Positions 1 through 7,979 of a stretch of 64,000 bases of DNA are shown here, one piece after another. Each line of letters opens with the position of its first letter. Within the stretch, counting starts at the first letter, position 1. This stretch comes from Mesorhizobium_K quangtriensis (GTDB lineage: Bacteria > Pseudomonadota > Alphaproteobacteria > Rhizobiales > Rhizobiaceae), in assembly GCF_040081925.1 (NCBI RefSeq), contig NZ_JBEBMF010000005.1, positions 124,001 through 188,000 of the forward strand. The letters are read 5' to 3'. Position numbers and translations under genes: made by a program. The notes under the pieces were generated by a model that saw nothing but the letters and a program-made list of their open reading frames with translations, did no database searches and was not told the origin of the DNA.

Positions 1-354
1 GTGCTTCTCGCCACCATGCACGATGAACTTGATGCGGCGCGAGCGATAGCGCGCGACATTGGCGGCGCCGACGCGCTTGGGCGTGCAGTCGATGATGATG
101 TCTGCCTTCTCAAGAAGCGCGTCGAGAGTGCCGGCCACGGTGAGGCCGCATCCCGTCATCGCCTGGAGCGCTTCATCGGAAGCCGCATAGAGCGCAATCC
201 CTTTATGGTCCAGGGAGCGCAGGCGCCAGTCGCTGGCGACATCGCAGACGCCGACGAGTTCCATGTCATCTTGCAAACGAACGGCATCGGTGACGCGCTT
301 GCCGATCACACCATAGCCATTGATCGCAACGCGGACGGAACTGCGTCGTGCCAT
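1..354 (-). CDS. Type II (archaeal-type) glyceraldehyde-3-phosphate dehydrogenase, N-terminal part
   Basis: Reading the minus strand from an ATG at 354 gives 118 residues that run off the left edge without a stop. The N-terminus has a Rossmann dinucleotide loop (INGYGVIGKR, residues 11-20), then VGVCDVASDW, then DIIIDCTPKRVGAAN around residues 88-102. This is the pattern of phosphorylating archaeal-type GAPDH rather than bacterial GapA. The family interconverts glyceraldehyde-3-phosphate and 1,3-bisphosphoglycerate with NAD(P). The catalytic Cys lies beyond the edge, so activity cannot be judged. A divergent FNR-like box lies about 125 bp upstream, shared with the membrane protein on the other strand. 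It fits the phosphoketolase operon downstream, since phosphoketolase releases glyceraldehyde-3-phosphate. Confidence 0.85.
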   Translation of the reverse strand, partial: MARRSSVRVAINGYGVIGKRVTDAVRLQDDMELVGVCDVASDWRLRSLDHKGIALYAASDEALQAMTGCGLTVAGTLDALLEKADIIIDCTPKRVGAANVARYRSRRIKFIVHGGEKH

Positions 355-478
355 TGAAAGCGCCCTTCGTGACGTGCTTGATCACCACGGCATGGTCGGT
401 CCCTCAGGTGGACAAGACCGCAGCGACACCGCCTTTCCTCGCGGCGCATCATTTCGCGCCTGTCGTCGCGGGGCATCC

Positions 479-492
479 TTGATCAAGGTTAA
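479..492. promoter_or_regulatory. FNR-like box 1 (TTGATCAAGGTTAA)
   Basis: Half-sites TTGAT and GTTAA are separated by 4 bp. The box sits midway between the divergent GAPDH gene (start 354) and the membrane protein (start 616), so it could serve both. It matches the FNR/FixK-type dyad repeated across the left 35 kb. Confidence 0.6.
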
Positions 493-615
493 GGAAACGA
501 ATTTCAGAGTCCTCGCCTATGATTGCGCATGGCGGGCGAAGTGCCGAGCCATTTGCGTGGTCCTATTCGCGCGATGCCCCCGGCAAGCGAGATTTTGAAT
601 CGAAGGCAGTTCTCG

Positions 616-1038
616 ATGGAATCAAGGAAAGACGCGATTTCGGGGACCTTGCTCGTTGTTCTGAGCGTCGTCACTCTCGGAATCGCGACATTCTTCCTCA
701 TCGTTCGCCCGCCGATGCTATCTGAGGACATTGCCTATACAGGGGTCGATATAAATACGCTTCCCGAGGCCTTTCACGATTGGCTCCGGATCGTCTTTCG
801 GACCTGGGGCGGGTTCATTGCAGGTTTGGGCTGCCTGTTGGTTGGAATCGGGGTCTTCCTGCTGACCGGGCGAAGGCGCTGGCTCTATCTCGCCTCGGCC
901 GCAGGCATCACGCTTGCGTTTGGACGCTTCCTGTTGAGCAATATCGAACTGGGCTCGGACTTCCTTTGGTTGATCGCAGCGGTCTTTTCGTTGGCGCTCT
1001 GCGCGGGGGTCCTGTTGGTCGTTCGGAGCAGTCGATGA
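616..1038 (+). CDS. Small integral membrane protein, unknown function
   Basis: The protein is 140 aa from the ATG at 616. An earlier TTG at 523 would add 31 residues that look non-coding. Four hydrophobic segments are visible, around residues 9-30, 63-83, 90-106 and 111-136. The loop after segment 1 is probably exported, and basic residues (GRRRW) precede segment 3. I do not recognise the family. An FNR-like box lies 124 bp upstream and a strong hairpin follows in the convergent gap before the multicopper oxidase gene. Confidence 0.6.
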   Translation: MESRKDAISGTLLVVLSVVTLGIATFFLIVRPPMLSEDIAYTGVDINTLPEAFHDWLRIVFRTWGGFIAGLGCLLVGIGVFLLTGRRRWLYLASAAGITLAFGRFLLSNIELGSDFLWLIAAVFSLALCAGVLLVVRSSR

Positions 1039-1096
1039 AAGGCAGCGAACCGCGGCGCGTTAGTTTGGCTGGCCGCTTTGACCCGCAGCCTGAGCG

Positions 1097-1127
1097 ACCT
1101 GATGCCGGCGGTCTGCCGGCATCAGGT
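1097..1127. terminator. Hairpin between convergent genes
   Basis: A perfect 13-bp inverted repeat (1097-1109 and 1115-1127) has a 5-nt loop. It lies between the stop of the plus-strand membrane protein and the 3' end of the minus-strand oxidase gene. No clear T-run follows on either strand, so it may be a bidirectional terminator or an RNA-stabilising hairpin. Confidence 0.6.
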
Positions 1128-1137
1128 GAGTCATCGT

Positions 1138-2634
1138 CTAGCCGAGGTCCTCATAGGTGACGTAGGCCATCATGCCGGTCGCCATGTGGTAGAGATGGTG
1201 GCAATGCAGCGGCCACGTCCCCGGATTGTTGGCATCGAAGACGATCGTCACCGTACGGCCGGGCGGAATCAGCACCGTATCGCGCAACGCGCCGGACAGC
1301 TTCGCGCCGTTGATGGCAGTCACCTGGAAGTGGTGCCCGTGAAGATGCATCGGATGCGACATCATCGATGCGTTTCGCATGGTGATTTCGATCCGTTGGC
1401 GCCGCCGCGCGCGCAGCTCGTCGCCTCCGTCAATGGCCCAGGCATAGCCTTGCATCTGACCCGTGAGGGTTAGCGTGAAGCGCCGGTCGGGGGGTCGTGA
1501 TACAAGCGGATTAAGTGCGCGCAGACGCTTCTCGAGATCAATGCCCACAATCGGTCCCGCCGTATCGCCGGCAGTGCCGATGCGCTTCACCGTTGATCCG
1601 GCGGTGGCCAGGATCACGCCGGTACGCTCGAGTGCGCCCTCGCGCACGGCGAGAATGGGATAGGCCCCGTCGCCTGCCGGAAGCGGCAGCGTGATGTCGA
1701 GGCGCTGTCCCATGCTGACCGGAAAGCGCGCCTCGATGATCGGTTCGACCTCCTGGCCGTCGACCGCGATCAAAGTCCCCTTGAGCGTCCCTGTATCAAT
1801 GGTGAAGCCCGTCGCGGTCGCGCCGTTGATGATGCGAAGACGGATGCGGCCGCCCTTTTCCACGCGCACGATCTCGGGGTCGTCGAGGGTCCGCTCATTG
1901 GCAAGGTAGGCGTCGTAGTCGATGTCGTTGAGGTCCATGCCGCCCATCTGCATGCCGGGCATCGCCGCCATCGGCATGTTGCCCATGTCGCCGCCGCCCA
2001 TCGCGGAATGATCCATCATCTTCATGCCGGACATTCCGCCCGATCCCATCGCCGAGTGATCCATCGCGGGGCCATGGTTCTGGCCTTGCTTCAACCGGGC
2101 GAGCAACTCCTCGGCGGGCGTGAAGGAGAAATCGTGCAGGAGGATGACGACTTCCTGCTCGTCGCGCGCGCGGTCTGCGGCGCGGCGGACAATGAGCGGG
2201 GCGGCCAGGAGGTTCTGCTCCTGCAGCGTATGGGCGTGCATCCAGTGCGTGCCTCCGTCACCCACCGGAAATGTGTACCGATGGCTGCTTGCCGGCTTGA
2301 GCAAGGGCATCGGATTGTCGGGCACACCATCAGCCTCCCAGGGCGGGGTGAGCCCGTGCCAGTGGATCAGCGTCGGCTGGTCGATCTGGTTCGAGAGCTC
2401 GACGTCGAAGAGCGCATCGGCATCCAATGTCAGCCCCTGCACGCCGTTCGGCTGCAGCAGGCCAAAAACGCGCGCGGCGCGGCCATTGACCTCGATGGTC
2501 CGGCTTGCGGCCGCGAGCTTGATTGGCGACCGTGCCCCCGCCTGCGCCCAGCCGGCGGCGGGACGCGCAAGCGTGCCGACGCCAAGGGCGGCCGCACCAC
2601 TCATCATCGAGGTGAGAAAATTACGTCTGTTCAT
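1138..2634 (-). CDS. Multicopper oxidase with Met/His-rich insertion (copper resistance type)
   Basis: A periplasmic oxidase that probably detoxifies Cu(I) as CopA/CueO-type enzymes do. A Tat signal (NRRNFL) and a hydrophobic stretch are followed by an Ala-x-Ala-type cleavage region. Copper ligand motifs are HWHG (about 91-94), HWMHAH (about 130-135), a C-terminal HPMHLHGHH and HCHHLYHMATGMM, so all type 1, 2 and 3 ligands appear present. An insertion at about 191-233 is packed with Met and two MDHSAM repeats, typical of copper-binding loops. The ATG at 2634 is preferred because a GAGGA sequence sits 8-9 nt upstream; an ATG at 2649 adds five residues. It lies downstream of a small Cys-rich secreted protein and probably shares its FNR-like promoter. 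Confidence 0.9.
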   Translation of the reverse strand: MNRRNFLTSMMSGAAALGVGTLARPAAGWAQAGARSPIKLAAASRTIEVNGRAARVFGLLQPNGVQGLTLDADALFDVELSNQIDQPTLIHWHGLTPPWEADGVPDNPMPLLKPASSHRYTFPVGDGGTHWMHAHTLQEQNLLAAPLIVRRAADRARDEQEVVILLHDFSFTPAEELLARLKQGQNHGPAMDHSAMGSGGMSGMKMMDHSAMGGGDMGNMPMAAMPGMQMGGMDLNDIDYDAYLANERTLDDPEIVRVEKGGRIRLRIINGATATGFTIDTGTLKGTLIAVDGQEVEPIIEARFPVSMGQRLDITLPLPAGDGAYPILAVREGALERTGVILATAGSTVKRIGTAGDTAGPIVGIDLEKRLRALNPLVSRPPDRRFTLTLTGQMQGYAWAIDGGDELRARRRQRIEITMRNASMMSHPMHLHGHHFQVTAINGAKLSGALRDTVLIPPGRTVTIVFDANNPGTWPLHCHHLYHMATGMMAYVTYEDLG

Positions 2635-2737
2635 AGTCTGATTCCTCATCGTGCCTGCATCTGGCAGCCGAGCTGATTGAACGCGTCGCAGCGACGCGCG
2701 CCGGACCCCGAAAGAGCATCAGGGACGTTGGGCTGGA

Positions 2738-3085
2738 TCAGCTTCGAGGAGGTCCGTGCGGCTGGCCGACAAAGATGCCGGAGATTGGATCGCCACGGTC
2801 TAGCCGATGCTTGACGAGCATCGGCCGCGGCAGCTTGTCCGATCCTGCAACGACGGGAGCATTGCAGAGGCTGCACATCGACGTGCAACAGCGAGCAGGA
2901 TGGGCGTCGCCTCGCTTCTCGGTGGCGGTCGTGGTGAGATGGACGAGGGCGTGGTCGTTCGCGCCATCGCCACTGCGGACGTGCTGGGCCAAGTCCGTTT
3001 CATGGGCACACGGCATAACATGAGCACTCGCCGCCGACATGCCGAGCAAGGCGAGTACGAGCGCGGAGACCAACGCCGTTCTCAT
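2738..3085 (-). CDS. Small secreted Cys/His-rich protein with CCTSMCSLC motif
   Basis: The protein is 115 aa from the ATG at 3085; an in-frame ATG at 3115 adds ten residues. It has a clear signal peptide ending ...SAASA, then a His-rich stretch, then CCTSMCSLC at about residues 66-74. The same CC-x-SMC-x-x-C core occurs in the protein at 31183-31527, so the two are probably paralogues. Function is unknown. The cysteine pattern, the signal peptide and the multicopper oxidase directly downstream suggest periplasmic metal binding or delivery. An FNR-like box with both consensus half-sites lies 83 bp upstream. Confidence 0.65.
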   Translation of the reverse strand: MRTALVSALVLALLGMSAASAHVMPCAHETDLAQHVRSGDGANDHALVHLTTTATEKRGDAHPARCCTSMCSLCNAPVVAGSDKLPRPMLVKHRLDRGDPISGIFVGQPHGPPRS

Positions 3086-3167
3086 GGAGCCGATAACTCT
3101 GGTCAGTGACCACATCTTCGCGGAGAACCTGTTTTCACGAAACTATCTTACCACGCTTCGTGCGAGA

Positions 3168-3181
3168 TTGATCGGGATCAA
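3168..3181. promoter_or_regulatory. FNR-like box 2 (TTGATCGGGATCAA)
   Basis: This is an exact match to the FNR consensus TTGAT-N4-ATCAA, extended by one further complementary base on each side. It lies upstream of the Cys-rich protein and multicopper oxidase pair on the minus strand. Confidence 0.75.
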
Positions 3182-3247
3182 TCTGCGTGGGCTTTCGTGT
3201 TGTTGTGAGCCGGACAGGGTCATGGATGGCCGTAGCTCTCTTCATCA

Positions 3248-4525
3248 TCAAAGGATTGGTGTCGCTACAGGCAATGCAAAGTGCGGCAGCGTCGCAAAGG
3301 CAGCGACGCCGGCGGCACCCGCGAGGACGGAGGCGCCGGCAAGCGGAAGCCAGAAGCGCACGGGCCCGGTGACGGCGGCCACGATCAGGCGGCCGACGGC
3401 GTTGGTTGCGAGCGCGATCAAGACGGCGTGGCCGACAGCCTCTATGTCTGCAGATATTCCGAGGAGCCGCAGCGCGCTTAGAACCGCAACGTCGACATCG
3501 AAGATGCCGGAAACTGCCGATGTCGCGACCATTCCGGCGGCATGTCCCGATGCTGCGGCCGCGCTGATGGTCGAGACGACGGCAAAACCCGCCGCGAAAA
3601 GGAGAAGAGGTCCGAGCTCAAAAGGATTTCGGGGTGATCGGTCCCCGGTCCCGGCCAGGTGGCCACGCGTGAGGTAAAGGCCACCGCATATCGCGAAGAC
3701 AGCGACCGCGGCGAGAATGGCAGGGCCCACGACGCCGAGCACGGAGGGCGCGACGATAGCGACGATTCCGGTAACACGCAGAACCGAGACCGCTGCCGCG
3801 AGCGTCGCCGCTCCAGCAAGCGGCCACGCATTGCCGTCGGCCGCTGCCGTGCGCGCCAGCGCCAGCGTGACCGCGGTGGATGAAACGACCGCACCGGCCA
3901 ATCCCCCCACCAGCACGCCGCGCGTGGAGCCGAACACGCGAACCGCGATATAGCCGAGAAACGAGATCGCAGCGGTCAGGACCGTGAAAATCCAGACCTG
4001 CCGCGGATTGAAACCGCCCCACGGATCGACCGCTTGCGCGGGAAGAAGCGGAAGGATGATCGCTGTCATGACTGCGAGCACCATCGCGGCGCGTAGCTCG
4101 ACCCATGAGGTGCGCCTGAGAAGGCCATGCAGCAGATCGCGACTGGCGAGGACGACGGCAAGCGCGGTGCCACCGGCTGCGGCGGCGCGATGATCGCCCA
4201 CGACGGCCAGCGCACCCAGCACGAACACGCCTATGCCGGCGACGACACCGGTCACGCTAAAGTCGGCATCATGAATGGCTTCGCGGCTCTTGTACCAGGC
4301 GAAGACCGCGGTGAAGGCGAGGAGCCCCGCGATCAGCACCGAGGGCGCCTCCATGCTGCGCGCGAGTGCGGCGAACAGGCCTCCCAGCAAGCCGGTGATG
4401 GCGTAAGTGCGGACGCCGGCTGTCCTCGCACCATCCGGGGCGTCACGTTCGCGCCAGCCGCGCTCCAGGCCGACCAGCAGACCGATGGCGAGCGCCAGCC
4501 CGAGCTTGCCGATCAGCGCCTCCAT
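3248..4525 (-). CDS. MgtC/SapB-DUF4010 family membrane protein
   Basis: A 425-aa polytopic membrane protein. The N-terminus carries the MgtC/SapB signature (GLLVGLERGWRER near residue 16). The rest is about ten hydrophobic segments of the DUF4010 type, rich in Ala, Gly and Val. MgtC relatives affect magnesium and phosphate homeostasis and virulence, but the role of the DUF4010 form is not established. It is the last gene of the long operon that begins with the PRPP synthetase gene, 43 bp after cytochrome b561. Confidence 0.8.
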   Translation of the reverse strand: MEALIGKLGLALAIGLLVGLERGWRERDAPDGARTAGVRTYAITGLLGGLFAALARSMEAPSVLIAGLLAFTAVFAWYKSREAIHDADFSVTGVVAGIGVFVLGALAVVGDHRAAAAGGTALAVVLASRDLLHGLLRRTSWVELRAAMVLAVMTAIILPLLPAQAVDPWGGFNPRQVWIFTVLTAAISFLGYIAVRVFGSTRGVLVGGLAGAVVSSTAVTLALARTAAADGNAWPLAGAATLAAAVSVLRVTGIVAIVAPSVLGVVGPAILAAVAVFAICGGLYLTRGHLAGTGDRSPRNPFELGPLLLFAAGFAVVSTISAAAASGHAAGMVATSAVSGIFDVDVAVLSALRLLGISADIEAVGHAVLIALATNAVGRLIVAAVTGPVRFWLPLAGASVLAGAAGVAAFATLPHFALPVATPIL

Positions 4526-4568
4526 CGCCGGCCTGCCAATCGGAGGCGAGTATGGCGTGAAGCCTGCG

Positions 4569-5093
4569 TCATAGCGCTTTTCGGATCATGCGCCACAGGA
4601 CCTCGTCGCGGCGCCAGAAGTGGTGCCAAAGCGCAGCGCCGACATGGAGGACGACAAGACCGAGCAGCGTCCAGCTTAGCAGGCTGTGAAGCGGCGCGAT
4701 CCTGAACGTGACATACATGGCGATCGTGCCGGTGACCGGCAGCGCGATCAGAACACCGTAGAGCGCGGCATGCATGAGGCCGGCGATGATGCGCTCGAGC
4801 ATCGATACGCCTGGGACGGGTGCCGGCCTGCCATAAACGAAGCGCAGGATAATCTGTGCCAGGATGAGGCCAAGAATGGTCCAGCCGCTCCAGGCATGCA
4901 CCTGATGCAGGAATAGGTCGAAGGGACGCGGCTTCATGAAGACGTGCGCCATATGCGTGCGCTGGATCGCCCAGGCCGTCGGCACCTGCACGAGACACAG
5001 GACCAGCACGGTCCAATGCATGAGGCGATGGACGAGGAGAAATCCGTCCGGACGACGCCCGCGGCGCCTCGATCCCGGCCAGAGCCACCTCAA
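4569..5093 (-). CDS. Cytochrome b561-type membrane protein
   Basis: The protein is 174 aa with four transmembrane helices carrying regularly placed histidines: HRLMHW in helix 1, HQVHAWSGW in helix 2, HAALYG in helix 3 and HVGAALWHHF in helix 4. This is the bacterial b561 fold that binds two b-type haems and passes electrons between quinol and a periplasmic partner. The start overlaps the stop of the phosphorylase gene (ATGA), so translation is coupled. Its location in an operon behind an FNR-like box suggests use at low oxygen. Confidence 0.85.
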   Translation of the reverse strand: MRWLWPGSRRRGRRPDGFLLVHRLMHWTVLVLCLVQVPTAWAIQRTHMAHVFMKPRPFDLFLHQVHAWSGWTILGLILAQIILRFVYGRPAPVPGVSMLERIIAGLMHAALYGVLIALPVTGTIAMYVTFRIAPLHSLLSWTLLGLVVLHVGAALWHHFWRRDEVLWRMIRKAL

Positions 5094-6616
5094 GCCTCGA
5101 CCTCGACAATGTCGCCGGCACGGGCCGCATAGTCGAGCGCGTAAGCAAGTTCGCCCGTCGTCTCGGCATTAACATGGAGGAGGGGCTGCCCGCGATCGAT
5201 TTCGTCGCCGAGCCGCACCGCCATGCGCAGACCCGCCGCCTTCGCTTCCGGGGCGCCGGCGAGCTTGGCGAGCCGGGAGAGCTTGCGGTTGTTGATATGA
5301 ACGACGCGGCCGGCATGCGCAGCCGTCAGCGGATGGATATATGACGCCTTGGGCGGCACGCGAAGGCCTCCCTGCGCCTGACAGATCGCCTCGAACTTCG
5401 ACCAGGCGCGGCCACTTGCGAGCGTTTCAAGCGCGAGGTTGAGACCTTCTCCCTTTGCGGCCTTGCCGCCGATCTCCAGCGCGGCGCCGGCGAGCGCCGT
5501 CGCCCGACGGCGCAGATCGTCAGGCGCGTCCGGCGCGTTGTTCAGCACAGCGAGCACGTCATAGGCCTCCAGAGCCGGTCCGATGCCGCGTCCGACAGGC
5601 TGGGAGCCGTCGGTCTGGACGCAGGTCGTCGCAAGGTTGAAGCGCGCTGCGACCGCATTGAGGCGCGCAGCCAACCGGCTTGCCGCGTCCTCACCGCGGA
5701 CCTTGGCGGTGGGACCGACGGGAATGTCGATGACGACATGGCTCGATCCCGCCGCGATCTTCTTCGACAGCACGGATGCGACGAGCTGGCCTTCGGTGTC
5801 GATGTCAAGTTCCCGCTCAACGCGAACGAAGATGTCATCGGCCGGGCTCAGATGCACGGCGCCGCCCCAGGCGATGCAGCCTCCTTCGCTTTCGACGACG
5901 CGCCTCAGTGTTGCGATGTCGAGCTCAACTGGCGCCAACGTTTCCATCGTGTCGGCGGTACCGGCCGGGGAGGTGATGGCGCGCGAGGAGGTCTTGGGCA
6001 TGACAAGACCGTTCGCGGCAACGATCGCGACGACGATCGGCGTTGTCCGGTTTCCGGGAAGGCCGCCGACACAATGCTTGTCGACGACAATCGGTGCGTC
6101 CCAGTGCATCCGCTCCCCGACATCGACCATGGCGCCGGTTAGATCGGCGGTCTCGTTCTCGTCGAGGGGGAGGGCGGCACTGGCGGTAAGGAATGCGGCG
6201 AGGTGGACTTCGGTGTAGCGGCCGGCGACCACATCGCGCAGGATCTCGCCAAAGGCGTGGGCGTCGAGCCGATTGCCGTAGATGCGCTGACGCACGCTGG
6301 CGAGCGAATCAATCGCCGGCGCGTGGCTGACATGGACCGCATCGCCATCGGCGAGGCCGAGCCGTCCCCAGGCGGACTCCGACAGGCCGACCTCGTCGAT
6401 GGCAATGAGGCCCTCGCCGTCGACCTGAAACAGAGTCGCCTGGACCTCTGCTTTGCCGTTCGACACCTGCACCTGAGATCGTGCCGACAAGCCCTCCGAT
6501 CGACAGACGTGGCAATCGCTGCGCATGACGACGACCGCCTGATGCTGCGTGTGCAGCCGCAGTCGCCGGACGCGGAGCGTGGGTTGAGCGGGAATGGACG
6601 CAGCGGAAGACGTCAT
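5090..6616 (-). CDS. AMP/thymidine phosphorylase family protein (archaeal AMP phosphorylase type)
   Basis: The protein is 508 aa from an ATG at 6616 that overlaps the previous stop (ATGA). It has an N-terminal extension of about 80 residues and then the nucleoside phosphorylase core, with the phosphate-binding segment DKHCVGGLPGNRTTP, followed by KTSSRAITSPAGTADTME. The extension and the GLPGNR variant are characteristic of archaeal AMP phosphorylase rather than DeoA. AMP phosphorylase converts AMP and phosphate to adenine and ribose-1,5-bisphosphate. The genes for PRPP synthetase and phosphoketolase lie upstream, which suggests movement of ribose phosphates between nucleotides and central carbon. 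Substrate preference cannot be settled by reading. Confidence 0.85.
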   Translation of the reverse strand: MTSSAASIPAQPTLRVRRLRLHTQHQAVVVMRSDCHVCRSEGLSARSQVQVSNGKAEVQATLFQVDGEGLIAIDEVGLSESAWGRLGLADGDAVHVSHAPAIDSLASVRQRIYGNRLDAHAFGEILRDVVAGRYTEVHLAAFLTASAALPLDENETADLTGAMVDVGERMHWDAPIVVDKHCVGGLPGNRTTPIVVAIVAANGLVMPKTSSRAITSPAGTADTMETLAPVELDIATLRRVVESEGGCIAWGGAVHLSPADDIFVRVERELDIDTEGQLVASVLSKKIAAGSSHVVIDIPVGPTAKVRGEDAASRLAARLNAVAARFNLATTCVQTDGSQPVGRGIGPALEAYDVLAVLNNAPDAPDDLRRRATALAGAALEIGGKAAKGEGLNLALETLASGRAWSKFEAICQAQGGLRVPPKASYIHPLTAAHAGRVVHINNRKLSRLAKLAGAPEAKAAGLRMAVRLGDEIDRGQPLLHVNAETTGELAYALDYAARAGDIVEVEA

Positions 6617-7971
6617 AGCTTGAATGCCTGGTCCTGCCGCGGAACGACGGCGTTCCATCCGAGCTCGCGGTCGATGCGAACGCGCAAGGCTTCGGAGCCC
6701 TCATCCTCGCCATGCACGATGAAGACGCGGGACGGGGCATGCCGGAATCCCGACAGCCATCGCATCAACTCGTTGGAATCGGCATGCGCCGACAGCATCG
6801 ACAGCTCCTCGACTGCGGCGCGGACCGGAATCCACTCGCCATGGATCTTGGTCTCCTGGGCGCCTTGCAGCATAGCGCGGCCGCGGGTGCCTGCTGCCTG
6901 GAAACCGGAGAAGAGAATGGTGTTGCGGGCGTGGGGGGCGAAGGCTTTCAGGTGATGAAGGACACGCCCGCCGGTCGCCATACCGCTCGCTGAGATCACC
7001 ACCTTGGGATAGGGGCTTGCGGTGATCGCCTTCGAGGCCTCGACATCGCGGGTGTAGGTCGCGATCGCGCACACCTCCTTGCACTGTGCGGGTGTCAGGC
7101 GGTGATCCTCGCGGTGAGCGTGCAACAGGTCCGTGGCATCGATGGCCATCGGGCTGTCGAGATAGACCGGCACTTTCCCCAGGCGCCCCGCCGTCTTGAG
7201 CTTCCACAGATGATAGAGGAGCGACTGGGCGCGACCGACGGCGAAGGCCGGGACGACGACGGTCCCGCCACGCGCGATTGTCCGCTCGACAACGGCCCCG
7301 AGCGCTTCGGTCGGATCGGCAGGATCGTGGACACGGTTGCCATAGGTCGATTCGATCAGAACGAAATCGGCTTCCGGCACCGGCGCGGGATCGGGCAGAA
7401 CCGGATCGTCGTAGCGGCCGAGATCGCCGGAGAAGGCGATGCGGCGGCCGCCCCATTCGATTTCGGCGGTAGCCGCGCCGAGGATGTGCCCGGCATGGCG
7501 GAAAGTCAGCGTCGCGCCAAACGGCAGCTGGGTCGTTTTGTCGAAGGGGACGGTCGAGAAGAATTCAAGGCTGCGCTCGGCATCGCGGATGCCGTACAGC
7601 GCGAGCGCCGGCTTGTGCTTCGAGAAGCCTTTCCGGTTGGCGTATTCGGCGTCTTTCTCCTGGAGGTGCCCACTGTCCTTGAGGATGAGCTCCGCCACAT
7701 CGCGCGTCGCGGACGTCGCATAAATCCTTCCCCGAAAGCCATCACGCACGAGCTTGGGGAGATAGCCCGAATGGTCTAGATGGGCGTGCGTCAGGATGAC
7801 GGCGTCGATGCTCGAGGGCTCGATCGGCAGTGGCTCCCAGTTCAGCTCGCGCAGATTCTTGAGGCCCTGAAACAGGCCGCAGTCGACGAGGATGCGCTTG
7901 TCGCCATTGGCGAGGAGATGTTTCGAGCCGGTGACGGTGCCGGCGCCGCCAAGTGAGGTGAGTGTGAGCAT
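6613..7971 (-). CDS. MBL-fold beta-CASP metallo-hydrolase (RNA-processing exonuclease family)
   Basis: The protein is 452 aa from the ATG at 7971; the open frame upstream of that ATG is phosphoketolase sequence in another frame. It begins LTSLGGAGTVTGSKHLL and carries the metal-binding THAHLDHSG at residues 61-69, a later GDLGRYDDP, and the C-terminal beta-CASP elements SASGMATGGR and FIVHGEDEGSEALR. This is the Ysh1/CPSF73-like bacterial group, nucleases acting on RNA. It starts 8 bp after the phosphoketolase stop and overlaps the phosphorylase start. A link to RNA turnover that feeds nucleotides to the phosphorylase is an inference. Confidence 0.88.
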   Translation of the reverse strand: MLTLTSLGGAGTVTGSKHLLANGDKRILVDCGLFQGLKNLRELNWEPLPIEPSSIDAVILTHAHLDHSGYLPKLVRDGFRGRIYATSATRDVAELILKDSGHLQEKDAEYANRKGFSKHKPALALYGIRDAERSLEFFSTVPFDKTTQLPFGATLTFRHAGHILGAATAEIEWGGRRIAFSGDLGRYDDPVLPDPAPVPEADFVLIESTYGNRVHDPADPTEALGAVVERTIARGGTVVVPAFAVGRAQSLLYHLWKLKTAGRLGKVPVYLDSPMAIDATDLLHAHREDHRLTPAQCKEVCAIATYTRDVEASKAITASPYPKVVISASGMATGGRVLHHLKAFAPHARNTILFSGFQAAGTRGRAMLQGAQETKIHGEWIPVRAAVEELSMLSAHADSNELMRWLSGFRHAPSRVFIVHGEDEGSEALRVRIDRELGWNAVVPRQDQAFKL

Positions 7972-7979
7972 GTCGTCCT

